Shown: in pieces, positions 10,525-20,385 of the stretch
How positions within the stretch are numbered: position 1 is the stretch's first letter
Layout of the letters: every line of letters starts with the position of its first letter
From: Sisyra terminalis
Lineage: Eukaryota > Arthropoda > Insecta > Neuroptera > Sisyridae
DNA: 64,000 nt
Reading direction: 5' to 3'
NCBI GenBank assembly: GCA_958496175.1
Contig: OY292274.1
Span: forward strand, 1,240,001-1,304,000
The notes under the pieces: model-generated
Seen by the model: only the letters and a program-made list of their open reading frames with translations
Database searches by the model: none
Told to the model about the DNA's origin: nothing
Made by a program: the position numbers and the translations under genes

Positions 10525-11837
10525 TTCTTTTCATACCTACTATTTTAAAAATAAAACTATTGTTTTTACGGATTTAGCTATTTTACTGGCGGTTACTGTA
10601 ATGGTTGATTTCAGCTTTTCGGTACGAAAAGCTATTGGATTTATCATTTTTTTTGAGCTGAAACAGCAAAAAAATCGTTATTTGTGTCTTCTAATTTAAC
10701 TGCCGTAAAATTTAAAGTTGAACTAGTAATTCAAAAGAAACGTGTTCCAAATTTTATAATATTTTATAGTTCTCATACGCTTTACTCTTTTTAATTTGTC
10801 GCGTTAGAGTTTCAAGAATTAAGAAAAAATATATCACTAACATAAATAAAGAAAAGTATAAAAGTAAATTCTCAAGGGGGATTAAATGCTTTAGAAATGC
10901 ATCATAACGTACATGCCACATATAAATCTATATATTTCCGATATTAAAAAGTTGATTCTGGACACTTCAATCACAACCTTTGTAAGTAAGCTTTTAATTA
11001 ATGATTCTAATCCTGTATTGTATTTTTCTATTTTCTCTATTGGGAACTGACCATTTAAGTCACGACATCTGGTGGTTAAAAAGAGTATTAGTTTTAGTGT
11101 GTACTTTTAATAAACAAATATATAAATTAGTTCTTTAAAACTAAATTAAAAATCAAATAAGAATTGTTGACTAGGAAGAATTGTTAACACTTCCTAGGTC
11201 TTTTGCTTGATTTTGGTAAATTAGACTTTTACGTTTTAATTGGAATAGAATTATATTCTTTCACTTTACATTTATGTTGGGTTTTCCATTCACAAAATAA
11301 AACACCCAGTTGCTCCCCTTTTCTAAAATAAAATATTATTGTTTAGCCAAACTAATTTATAAAATAAACGTTAGAAATTTACCTACTGATAGCGACATAA
11401 TAAAGTGGCAACCACGTGCTTACATTTTTCACCGAAATCAGTTTTACCAAGCATTTAATAGATAAAAAATTTCTCGTTTTCGAAACTGATCCATGAATTT
11501 CTTGAGGTAGTTCTTTTATATGAGAACTTTGAAATCATAACGCTGTAAAATTCACAACATCACTGTTTTTATTTTGCTACATTTAATAAAATATTCAGCT
11601 TCAAGAAATTTTCAGCAATTCTAATCATTTTTCTGAGCTGAACTTGATTCAATTCAGTGGAAAGTTTCTTTTGAAAAAAAACATAAATATATTAAAATAA
11701 TAACACTAATTTAATGTAAACCAATGAATAACTTTAGTTGCTCACAATACTTACGCTTACTGGTTAGTTCTCAATAGTAATATACACCATTGGTTAGTTA
11801 AGATACAGTTCATTTAAAAATATATTTTTATATAAAA
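10525..11837. other. Unassigned, AT-rich
   Basis: No coding domain or repeat boundary recognised across this interval. Confidence 0.35.
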
Positions 11838-11971
11838 TTTATTGTTAATACAATATATAAAATATGTTGTGGTCCAATGTATGTAGTATAACTTAATATA
11901 ATATAATAAATTATACCCTAAACAAAAATTTGAACGAAGTTCAACCAAAAGTATTTGTGACGTATTGCCCA

Positions 11972-12006
11972 GATACGTATTTCGATTGCCAAGCAATATT
12001 CCTCAG
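11972..12006 (-). ncRNA. Hammerhead-like motif, T2 left arm
   Basis: CTGAGGA, then stem II with one mismatched base (ATATTGC against GCAATC), then an intact GAAATACGTATC with TGGGC. Confidence 0.55.
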
Positions 12007-12188
12007 TGACTATTGAAGGATTGCTCACGAAGAATTCGATGAAAGTAAAGATAATTGGGAACACTCTCCCCCTTCACAATCACATCGCAAAAAGAGAAAG
12101 GCTCGACCTACAAATTGAGATCAATCCGTGACTATTTTGTGAATCATTACAAAGCAGTCACGGAGCGATCCAAACTACTTAATGACCA

Positions 12189-12223
12189 CTGAGGAAGATT
12201 GCTTGGCAATCGAAAAATGTATC
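12189..12223 (+). ncRNA. Hammerhead-like motif, T2 right arm
   Basis: CTGAGGA, A, GATTGC-TTG-GCAATC and GAAA are all intact. The stem III palindrome is altered (AAATGTATC). Confidence 0.55.
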
Positions 12224-12392
12224 TAGACAGTACGTCACAAATATTTTTGTTTGAACTTTTGTTCAAATATATGTTTATAGTATGAATTTTTATTTATTAT
12301 ATTAAATTATACTATATAAATTTGACCACCATATACTATATATATATTGTAAAAATAGGATAACTGTTCAATGTCAACGAAGAAATCTTATT

Positions 12393-12717
12393 TGATTAAA
12401 ATGTATTGTTCTACAAAAATAAGCTACTTCAAAGCAGCTTTTTCATTATTCAAACTACTCAAAGAGGTTTCAATTTTTTTCTGGCTTAATTTTGGAAAAT
12501 GAGTTTTCCAATGTTGCGAAGAAATTGAATTGATCTTCAAAAATTTCGAAAATTTCTTTGAGCTTTTAAAACTTTCCAATTATCATTTGAATGAGAAAAC
12601 AAAGAAAATGAAAGATTGCAATCGAGCTTGCGGACTGGAAAAAAGATTAAGCCGGGCTACGATTTGGTAATTTAATTTAAATTTAATCGATAATTTTTTT
12701 GTGTCCATACTTTACAT
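12393..12717. other. Unassigned
   Basis: AT-rich sequence with no recognised feature. Confidence 0.35.
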
Positions 12718-12789
12718 AATATTATTTATTTTTTAGCAGAAAAGTGGACAAGAAAGAATGTAAATCCATATACCAATTATTAATTCAGC

Positions 12790-12821
12790 GACGTTTCGGT
12801 CTTTTATTTGACCTTCATCAG
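12790..12821 (-). ncRNA. Hammerhead-like motif, family A left arm (best preserved)
   Basis: Minus strand: CTGATGA (canonical), one A, stem II GGTC with an 8-nt loop closing on GACC, then GAAACGTC. Stem I forms as AGC (12824-12822) with GCT (12789-12787). The stem III segment ACGT is self-complementary with no loop, so stem III could only form between two molecules. The predicted cleavage is after GTC. Confidence 0.7.
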
Positions 12822-12992
12822 GCTTCTTAAAAAAATCATATTAATATTAACACATGTTTATAGAACTTGTCAGGATATTCTTAATTGTTAAATTGCTCTT
12901 TTACCTTAATATAAATGAATAATTTAACAATTAAGAATGTTCTGAAAAGTTCTATAAATATGGGTTTGTATTAATATGATTTTTTCAGAAGC

Positions 12993-13024
12993 CTGAAGAA
13001 GGTCAAATAAAGGACCAAAACATC
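12993..13024 (+). ncRNA. Hammerhead-like motif, family A right arm (mutated)
   Basis: CTGAAGA still fits CUGANGA, and stem II GGTC/GACC and stem I AGC/GCT persist. GAAA has become AAAA (G12 lost) and ACGT has become ACAT. Predicted inactive. Confidence 0.5.
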
Positions 13025-13094
13025 GCTGAATTAATAATTAGTATGTGGATTTACATCCTTTAAGTCCACTTTCCTGCTAAAAAATAAATAATAT

Positions 13095-13400
13095 TAAATT
13101 TAATTGAGTAGAATATGTACATTTAGTATGAAATCTTAAGTGTGTCTAATAATATGGCCAGGGATTGTAGATACATAATTGTAAATATTATTCACGTTTC
13201 CTAAAATTAGATCCAATAGAATATTACTTAACTGTCCTCACTATTTATGGAATAGAATATGTCAAGAGTACATTTAAAGCTGAAAAAAAGATCATGACCC
13301 CAAACGACTTTTCATCGTACACTTTGCTTAAATTTTATCTTCGTCAGTCGAAAAAATGTTGTCGAGGCCTGGTGCAAAGATTGTGGGAATTGTCCGTTGA
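13095..13400. other. Unassigned
   Basis: AT-rich sequence with no recognised feature. Confidence 0.35.
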
Positions 13401-13880
13401 ATTGTTCTAGTTTTCAATTGAGTAATTGATCCTTAACACAGATATTGAAGTGTCCGGAAGAATTGATTGGCCAGAGGGAATATCTGCGAATTGATTTAAC
13501 TAGGAAATTGGACGTAGAAAATGGTGAGATTGAGCCGCGTTGGTTTGACTTTGAGAAAATGTCGCAAGTTGAACTAGTAAAAGTGTGGCATGGCTGGTAG
13601 TTGAGGAAGAGTAGTCCACCACTCTCACTAACGTCGAAGACGCCAGCCTCGCCTCTTTCTACAACTCTCTTCACCTCGTCATTTTCATTATTTTGCATCG
13701 AACGAAATTCTCATTTCTAATCGCATTCTATTCAGCCACACAATACATGACAATACGTTTTTATGCACCGCTTGCACTTTCCTGTGAATTATTTCTTCGA
13801 TTTTTTTTTGTGTATGTCATTGATTTTGTTATACTGTCTGGTATATGTTCTGATATTAACGATACCACTTTTTTTTTTAG

Positions 13881-14046
13881 ACTATCGGCAAATTTTCCGA
13901 GGATCACACCTACAACCCGCCACAAACATGTAGTGAAAATCGTCGACCTCTTGTCTTCATTGACATTCATCTACATCATCCTCATCATCCTCACCAGTTG
14001 TGTTTTGTGTTTTTTTCGTTGAGAAGCCTGTCGAAGGATCACAAGA
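13881..14046 (+). CDS. Candidate exon, unidentified
   Basis: A T-rich run ending TAG at 13878-13880 precedes, and the donor-like GTGAGT starts at 14047. The frame from 13881 is open throughout and begins TIGKFSEDHTYNPPQTCSEN. It is not recognised, and the histidine-rich middle comes from a low-complexity CATC/CATCAT run, so it could be untranslated. It does not join in frame to the 9551-9635 candidate. Confidence 0.25.
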
Positions 14047-14679
14047 AAGTGAGTGGGATTTTGGGTTTTGTGTGTTTTACTGGTGGTTTATAAAAAAAAT
14101 AAAATATAAATTGCAGTGACCCAACAAGTGTTTGTTCAAGTGCTTTTTGATTGGTATGACAGTGATTGGAAGTGCAGCTTATAACTTTGAAACATACCTG
14201 AATTGATCCGACTTTGTGGCTGTTTTTTTCTTCCCATCTCATCGAAATCCTGGAATATTTAGCATCTACGAAAAGCTACAAAAATGTAAGTCTTTTTTTT
14301 CAAATATTACATCATTTAATTGTTGTAAGCGTAAGATTTTGCACTATGATTATCTACATATCCAAAAATTTAAGACAAAGAATGCGCAAGAGGAAGAGTT
14401 AAGGAAAAAAAAATATTTTAAGAAAAAATTTAATATAATTATTGGATTGATAAAGAATTAAGCCTTTGATGGTTGAAATGTATTGTTGGAGTTATTGTTT
14501 CGTGGTCGTTTGTTACCGTGATCGAATGAGTGTTGATACGTTTAGCGGTAGGCGGTAGTGAATACGACGACTGCGGTCGTTAACCTCACCACTGTGATAT
14601 AGGTCAGTGATATACCGCGCGGACACTGCTCCCGTGCCCACCAATACTATCAACAGCAGCATTCCCGTTCAACTTGATA

Positions 14680-14705
14680 TCGTCGTCGTCGTCGTCGTCG
14701 TTGTA
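14680..14705 (+). repeat. Trinucleotide microsatellite (GTC)
   Basis: About seven GTC units followed by related GACGTC steps. Confidence 0.8.
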
Positions 14706-14830
14706 TTTGACGTCGACGTCGCTGCGCCGCCACATTCAACTTGAGTTTAGTCTCAATAATACAACATTACACGCACCTCCTTCCACTCCCCCAACGATTA
14801 ACATCATTCACATTTTGATCATTTGTATGT

Positions 14831-15092
14831 TGAGAGTTTGAGAACAAATTTATTCCTCAAAATTTACAATAAGATATACCTAATTATTTATCAAAATTGT
14901 ACCAGAATTTTAGAGATTAAATCAATCTAATATGCTAAAGGCTTGAAAAGGTAAATTACGTTTGGTTGAAATTCCCGAAAAAGAAATGAAATCTTCCCCA
15001 AATATTAAAAACTAAAATCATACCTGTAGTTTGTAGCTCTCAACAGCAAGGTATTAAAGTATATATTTTCATTTATACATAAAAGATTGATT
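14831..15092. other. Unassigned
   Basis: AT-rich, no feature. Confidence 0.35.
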
Positions 15093-15147
15093 TTTGGTTT
15101 CGGCCTAGTTTCGGCTTGACGACAGCCGAAACTAGGCCGAAACTAAA
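15093..15147. repeat. Short perfect palindrome with internal tandem motif
   Basis: Arms 15093-15116 and 15124-15147 pair over 24 bases with one mismatch around the loop TGACGAC. Each arm itself contains TTTCGG twice. The hairpin is strikingly GC-rich for this region. It could be a terminator-like or small-RNA hairpin, or the relic of a tiny foldback. Confidence 0.6.
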
Positions 15148-15433
15148 TTCGTGAAATGAAAGTGCTAAGAAAATTATTGTTTTTCACTTATTATTTGATT
15201 CTTTAATTATAAATACTGATAACTATCACTTCATTATTATTTTGCTTAGTATAACCTTCATTGAAAATATTATTTTTCGCTGACTTTGAACAGTTATACT
15301 GTGTATACAATATATAGAATATATTGTGATCCAATTTATGTAGTACAATTTAATATAATAATATATACAAATCATACCATAAACATAAATTTGAACAGAA
15401 GTTCAAACAAAAATATTTGTGACGTATTACCCC

Positions 15434-15468
15434 GATACGTACTTCGATTGCCAAGCAATCTTCCTCAG
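15434..15468 (-). ncRNA. Hammerhead-like motif, T3 left arm
   Basis: CTGAGGA, A and stem II GATTGC-TTG-GCAATC are intact. GAAA has become GAAG. The GTACGTAT segment is otherwise close to the family. Confidence 0.55.
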
Positions 15469-15490
15469 TGGTCATCAAGTAGTTTGGATC

Positions 15491-16307
15491 CAGGGGAGGC
15501 TAGTTCAATGTTAATTTTGTGTTCTTCCAAATGGCTATCTTCCGGGCGTCATTTACTGAGAGCGCTAGTGTAGCATAGCCGATAATAACGATAACTACTT
15601 TTCACCAATTTTAGAATTTTATGCGCCAAAATCAAATTTAATTTATTCCTGAAATATTTAAAATATACTAACGAAAATTTGATTGAAGATTAAATTTTAT
15701 TTATTAAAATTGAAATACAAAATATAACATTATTTCACATTGTAAAATTTAATTAAAGTTAATTACAGACATGCTAAAGTATATTTACTTAATGGCGTCA
15801 ATGGCGTTAGTTTAGAGATGACAGTTGAATCCTGGAAATTGTCCTTTTCTATCACTATGAATTGTAAGTGCCTGGAAAAATCATCGAATCCTTGCTAAAA
15901 CAAATTTATTTTTACCCCATAAAAAGTGGGTTTTAACTAGTAAATAAATAAATACATACCTTCGTAATGAATTTGGGAAGTAGAAAAGTGTATTTGATGT
16001 TGATCTTTTGACAAAATGCACACAACACTGCCATTAAATGTGAAATACGTTATCCATGATGGATATTGAAAAGAAGATCGCAATTCCAAATAATCAAATT
16101 CGGCACTTGCTAGTTAGCGGCGTCAGTCTTATTTTAAAGTTAGCCAAAAAACTTTCACCTTCGTAATTTCTTAACTACCAACTTTAAACTTTACCCTAAC
16201 TAAAAGTCCCTTAAGACTTGAAATATTGCTTACCGCGCCATCTGCATTTGACGCCCCTACTACTAAATTTTGGGAACCAAGTCTGCCATAAGAGCTTGAC
16301 CCCCATG
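15491..16307 (+). mobile_element. hAT-type MITE with 8-bp target duplication
   Basis: Flanked by TTTGGATC on both sides (15483-15490 and 16308-16315). Termini are CAGGGGAGGC at the left and, complemented, CATGGGGGTCAAGC at the right. Eight-base duplications with CA-GGGG ends are the hAT signature. It is 817 bp with no transposase frame, so non-autonomous. A 5' fragment of a relative lies at 1913-2035. It inserted into T element locus 3, so it is younger than that insertion. Confidence 0.8.
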
Positions 16308-16416
16308 TTTGGATCACTCCGTAACTGCTTTGTGCTGATTCAAAAGTAAGTTATAAATATGAAAACGTGAATCATCACAAAGCAGTTACGGAATGATCCA
16401 AACTACTTGATGACCA

Positions 16417-16451
16417 CTGAAGACGATTGCTTGGCAATCGAAATACGTATC
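16417..16451 (+). ncRNA. Hammerhead-like motif, T3 right arm
   Basis: CTGAAGA fits CUGANGA. C replaces the usual extra A. Stem II GATTGC-TTG-GCAATC, GAAATACGTATC and TGGGC are intact, and stem I CCA/TGG is present. Confidence 0.6.
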
Positions 16452-16588
16452 TGGGCAATACGTCACAAATATTTTTGTTTGAACTTCTGCCCAAATTTAT
16501 GTTTATGCAATGATTTGGTATATATTTTTATATTAAATTATACTACATTAAATTGACCGCAATATATTCTATGTATTGTATACACAGT

Positions 16589-17040
16589 AACGTTTAATAT
16601 TTTTTCTTTTCAGTTCGAATGAAAACTGATCAAAGTTTAGATGAAATTATTGTTTTTAAGACATAAGAAAGAGAACTTTCTACTTTATGTACCTAAACAT
16701 ATGAGATAAAAAGTAATTTTGTTTTGTAACTTTTCTTCTTTTTTTTATATTATTCGTAACTAATATTAAAAGGAAATATTAGGTGCATTTCTTTCAAATC
16801 AATCCTTATTTTAGCATAAATAATTTATTTGAAATAAGAAATGATAATTATATCTTATGTTAATGATTAGCTCAAATATTAGGGACTAAATGATTAATAA
16901 ATACCTATAGGATTTAAAAGTAAAGTTATTAATTACACAAGATTGGAAAAAATACTTTTCAAAATTTTTTTTTTGACTTTATATTGTAAAATATTACTTT
17001 CAGATCCAATTAGAATTAATAAAATAACATTTTTCAGGTT
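16589..17040. other. Unassigned
   Basis: AT-rich, no feature. Confidence 0.35.
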
Positions 17041-17072
17041 TAAATGGATCAATTTATTATTTTTTAATTCAC

Positions 17073-17105
17073 CTACATTTCGTTACGTATCGTGACTTCC
17101 TCAAG
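17073..17105 (-). ncRNA. Decayed hammerhead-like motif of the Penelope-like copy
   Basis: Reads CTTGAGGA, A, GTCACG-ATA-CGTAAC, then GAAATGTA. Stem II keeps five of six pairs. The core has one extra T, so it is inactive as read. The stem II sequence is close to that of the family C motif at 28601-28631, which makes them relatives. Confidence 0.5.
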
Positions 17106-17358
17106 AGTCTAATAAGTAAATATACATAAACATTTAAAAGATAATATAATATATATACAATAATTTATACCTTGAAATAAATAAATAATTACCACAAATG
17201 TCAATGTTATATTTACAAATAAATTCAATCAATAAATAAACTTTAAAGTTAGACAGCCCACCTGTGCATGGTAACAGGTTACTATCGTTATTATTAAGAA
17301 TTGAAATTACATTATATTTTGGTATACCTATTATTAATATACTCTTTTAGAGTGTAAT

Positions 17359-17760
17359 TTAAATTTTTACAACAAATTTGAGTAAAATGTTACTAAATTT
17401 TTTTATGTCAGTCCTGAAATTTAATGTATAATTTGCAAAAATATTTATCATCTCACTAATATTTTGTTTATATCGTATCCGCTCCCTGTGAAGTACTTTT
17501 ACATTATCAAAATTAAACTTCTGTCCAGTTTCCATGTGATGTACACATAAAGCTGCTTTTTCTTTCATTTTACCAGAATTTTTACAACTATACAAATGTT
17601 GATATATTCTGCTGCCTAAATACTGACTAGTTTGTCCAATATATGTTAGCCCATAGTTACAAGGAATACTATATACTATATTAGAAATTTTCTTTTGATC
17701 ATCCTTATTATTTAATTTAGAAAACATTTAGCTGGCTGTTTTTATAGCCAAACAAGGTTT
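17359..17760 (-). pseudogene. GIY-YIG endonuclease domain of a Penelope-like element
   Basis: A 122-codon frame from ATG at 17727 carries VYSIPCNYGLTYIGQTSQYL, the GIY-YIG variant with a preceding CxxG-like cysteine typical of Penelope-like C-termini, and then GSRIYQH and an H-E-like TGQKFNFDNVKVL segment. Frame reading continues upstream as KPCLAIKTAS, followed by an in-frame TAA at 17728-17730, so the ATG is not a real gene start. In the family, this nuclease nicks DNA for insertion by the linked reverse transcriptase. The reverse transcriptase is absent here, so the copy is dead. Confidence 0.85.
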
Positions 17761-17863
17761 GGGCTTTGAACCTATGAACCACTATAGTGACGATAGCTTT
17801 TTATCTTTATTTTTTTAAAATTGTTATTGACCGTCGCTACTAAGGTTGCTACTATATAAATAC

Positions 17864-17980
17864 CAAGGTCCTTAGCGACTATAGGGTTAATAAAAATTCA
17901 TAATCGAGATGTATCGAAAATTTGCTCGAATCAAGGATTGAACGTTTTGGAGCGGTCACCTAGACCACTCGGCCACCAGT
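17864..17980 (-). mobile_element. tRNA-derived SINE, copy 1
   Basis: On the minus strand it begins GGTGGCCGAGTGGTCTAG, with TGGCCGAGTGG matching the A box exactly, then GACCGCTCCAAAAC. A weak B box lies in CCTTGATTCGAGC. The tail (CGATTATGAATTTTTATTAA, then CCCTATAGTCGCTAAGGACC) is shared with copy 2 at 46202-46311. The head resembles a serine- or leucine-type tRNA. No poly-A tail is obvious. It abuts the Penelope-like fragment. Confidence 0.7.
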
Positions 17981-18063
17981 AAGCTTATTATAAATCTGTT
18001 ACGCAATATTTTATCTCTGAAGCAATATAAAATTGTCTGGAAATTAAATCGTATAAAAATTGA

Positions 18064-18664
18064 GTTTTTATTGTAAGATCTTTGAACTTTAAGAATATAT
18101 ATTTTTTTCGTGGGATTTTGATAGCCACCCGATTTTTCCTCAGCTCAGACACAATTGAAAAATCTGTGGGGGTTGTACTATAAAATAATAATCTTATTAA
18201 ATACCCTTGTTTTTTTTTTCTGTATTTGTAATCTCTAGACTATTGTTGTTTGAAAATTTTAAATAATATTTTCTCTAATATTATAAGAGTGTTACAGCAT
18301 CTCGTATTCCTGAATATTCCAGGAAGAAAAACTATTCTATATTTAATACCCACCTATGGTCTTAAAAGAAATATACTAACCGATAGTCGACTATTGTGAA
18401 TCTCCCACTGAATCGTAAACCTGTTAAAAGACTATTACAATATGTCTGAAACATTTAAAAGTATTAAATATTTATAAGAAAATAACTCCAGATATATCTA
18501 TAATAAAAGAAAAACTGTTGTTGTATCTTTGAACTTTTATTCCAAAGAATAAATTTTTTTTTCGCAATTTTTTGCCGTCGCATCAAGGATTTTCCTCGGT
18601 TCAGACAAAGCTGGAAAATCTCTGGAGGTGTTATTTGTGCTAGAAGTAAAATATAATAATCTTC
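18064..18664 (+). repeat. Two diverged tandem copies (18064-18196 and 18502-18664)
   Basis: Both segments carry, in order, TCTTTGAACTTT, a T-run with TTTTTTTCG, GATTTTCCTC followed by a GTTCAGACA-like phrase and GAAAAATCT-GG, and end in AATAATCTT. The period is about 440-460 bases. A non-coding duplication or satellite-like unit. Confidence 0.55.
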
Positions 18665-19550
18665 TTAGCGAAACTATAACATACATGATAAGCTGATTAT
18701 CATATTAAAGATTCAACAATTTCGTTGTAGGATTCTTAGATTTCCTTTTTTTGATGTCTATGTAATGATTTAAAAATATAACCTATTGTTAAATGATATT
18801 TTTTCCTAATACTGTAAAAGTGTAAGAAATTTTTAGTTCTTATTTTAGATTATGAGAGAAATGCTTTCACTAGATTTTTTTTTGTATTTCGGGCTTTGGC
18901 ATTGTATTAGCATACTACAGTTTGTGCTTTGAAATTGAAACTGTGACTAATTTACTTAATATATAATTTTTTTCTTCGCTTGGCTATGGTTTTAATTAAA
19001 ATGAAAATCGAAATATTTCCAAGTAAAATGCATTTATGACCGTTTTTATGGGTAACGATAATGCCTACCTGTTTTATGGATGTTTGCAGATAAAATTCTT
19101 AGCAAACGTAAATAATACAACGAAACAATTCTTTTATCAAGAATTTTTTTAGAAAATAGGCCACTCGAGTGCGTTGCCTTCCATTTATGTGTTCTTTCTT
19201 ATGTTCCAAACAATATGCCACGTCTTACGATTTTACAATATTCAATATCTATTAGTTTTGTTTAGGGTTTTTTGATTTTTTTTTTAGAAGATAAGTGAAA
19301 AGTTGCTGGTTAAATTCTTCATTTTCGCATCAATTTTATTGATCCACATTAAATTTTAGCTTAGAGGTCTGGGATCGAATCTCATTAACTCCCTTAAATT
19401 TTAAATAATTCGTGATTAACAAATTTTTATTAATACTAGATTCACTATAGATCTTACTAGTTATAAAGCGCCGGTAAATAACCATTAAGAATGTGTAGTA
19501 TATAAGCAATATTTCATGATCACAGCATAACGAATTCAGCCTTTACTTAA
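18665..19550. other. Unassigned
   Basis: AT-rich, no feature recognised. Confidence 0.35.
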
Positions 19551-20385
19551 AGGGTGTTTCAATAAAAGCGCAAGATTTGAATTGCGCGCCATGCTTGATA
19601 ATCATAATGTCACATGATTATGACGTGATAAATTGAAAGTTGACAGATGTAAACATGAAATAGTAGACTATGTACAGCGAAGAGAATTCATCAATTGGAT
19701 CTTTGAGCAACTTGCTGATTTTTCAAACAAAATCATTTTCAGTAATGAGGTCATTTTCACCCTCGATGGCTTCGTGAATAGGTAAAACTGTTGTATTTGG
19801 GGCTTTGAAAATCCACGAATGATTCATCAGAAAGAAATGCATCCACAACGGGTCACTGTATGGTGTGCATTATGGTCTAGAGGAATAATTGGGCCGTTTT
19901 TCTTCGAAAACGAAGAAGATAATGCAGTAATGGTGAATGTCGAACGTTATCATGATATGATAGTTTCTTGTGCCTTATTTGAAATCTATTGATCTTGACG
20001 ACATGTGGTTTCAGTTGAACGGTGCCACATACCATATCGCCCGTAAAACATTGACGATCTTGCACGAGTTTGCTCCGGGTCGTGTCATTTTCCGATTTGG
20101 GGACCAGAATTGGTCTTCACGTTCTTGCGATTTAACGCCTTTTGAATTTTGAATTCTGGTTATGGGATTATCTGAAGTTACAAGTTTATGCCAATAAGCC
20201 TGCAACCATCAAAGCATTGAAAGCCGAAATTAAACGCTGTATCAATGAAATACCAACACATGTATTCAATAACGTTATTGAAAAATTCGTCAAAAGAGGA
20301 TGCAAATGCCAGCAAAACCGTGGTGGCCATTTAAACAAATTTTGTTTAATACATAATTCCCAAATGTCTATTTTCTAAATCAATT
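19551..20385 (+). pseudogene. Tc1/mariner transposase fossil, copy 1 (3' end missing)
   Basis: Starts with the terminal repeat AGGGTGTTTCAATAAAAGCG. Coding pieces in shifting frames include IIFSNEVIFTLDGFV, a WGFENPRMIHQKEMHPQRVT segment, DDMWFQLNGATYHIARKT, FRFGDQNW followed by SCDLTPFEF, and the C-terminal RCINEIPTHVFNNVIEKFVK. These are the mariner DDE-domain landmarks. The first catalytic aspartate (expected in FSDE) is N, and the second is also N in QLNGAT. The N-terminal DNA-binding half is deleted, as in copy 2. The copy lacks the right terminal repeat. Confidence 0.85.

Larger units (their letters stand above)
11838..12392. mobile_element. T element locus 2
   Basis: Arms match T locus 1, but the centre (12010-12130) carries a different, GC-richer insert with CACTCTCCCCCTTCAC. 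The left end is truncated near TGTTAATACAATATAT, and the right end runs to TGTCAACGAAGAAATCTTATTT. The minus-strand ORF across the left arm (11814-11996) is not a gene. No clear target duplication was seen. Confidence 0.7.
12718..13094. mobile_element. Family A palindromic element with hammerhead-like motifs
   Basis: Left arm 12718-12894 and right arm 12919-13094 are imperfect reverse complements around a loop of about 24 bases. Matching ends read ATTATTTATTTTTTAGCAG on the left and its complement on the right. Each arm contains a hammerhead-like motif reading outward. The layout is the same as in the T family, but the sequence is unrelated. Inverted terminal repeats with hammerheads are known from Penelope-like elements, and this may be a terminal-repeat-only derivative. 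Confidence 0.7.
13400..14830 (+). promoter_or_regulatory. GC-richer region, possible host exon/promoter material
   Basis: Two CpG-rich patches (13440-13690 and 14480-14830) lie in otherwise AT-rich DNA. The second contains a GTC repeat (14680-14705) and many CG dinucleotides. Splice-like signals occur near 13880 and 14047. The overlapping ORFs (13414-13698 minus, 13693-14022 plus) show no domain. These may be first exons or regulatory DNA of a host gene; composition is the only direct support. Confidence 0.25.
15265..16588. mobile_element. T element locus 3, split by a hAT MITE
   Basis: The left arm (15265-15482) begins with the family end TTTTTCGCTGACTTTGAACAG. The right arm continues from 16308 to about 16588. 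Removing the MITE at 15491-16307 and one TTTGGATC restores a T element whose loop matches locus 1 closely. Both arms carry hammerhead-like motifs. The 15286-15573 ORF crosses the element boundary and is not a gene. Confidence 0.75.
17041..17760 (-). mobile_element. Penelope-like element, 3' part with GIY-YIG ORF and hammerhead remnant
   Basis: On the minus strand, the GIY-YIG ORF (17727-17359) is followed about 255 bases downstream by a decayed hammerhead-like motif (17105-17073). That order, endonuclease then terminal repeat with hammerhead, is the one known for Penelope-like elements. The 5' side is cut off next to the SINE that begins near 17864, so the reverse transcriptase is missing. 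Confidence 0.7.

Noticed and set aside
10322..10699. 125-codon plus-strand ORF
   Set aside because: Begins inside the T element arm, and the same frame reappears at 62252-62506 only because the arm is repeated.
14216..14461. 81-codon plus-strand ORF
   Set aside because: Lysine/asparagine-rich low-complexity frame in AT-rich DNA; overlaps another equally poor frame.
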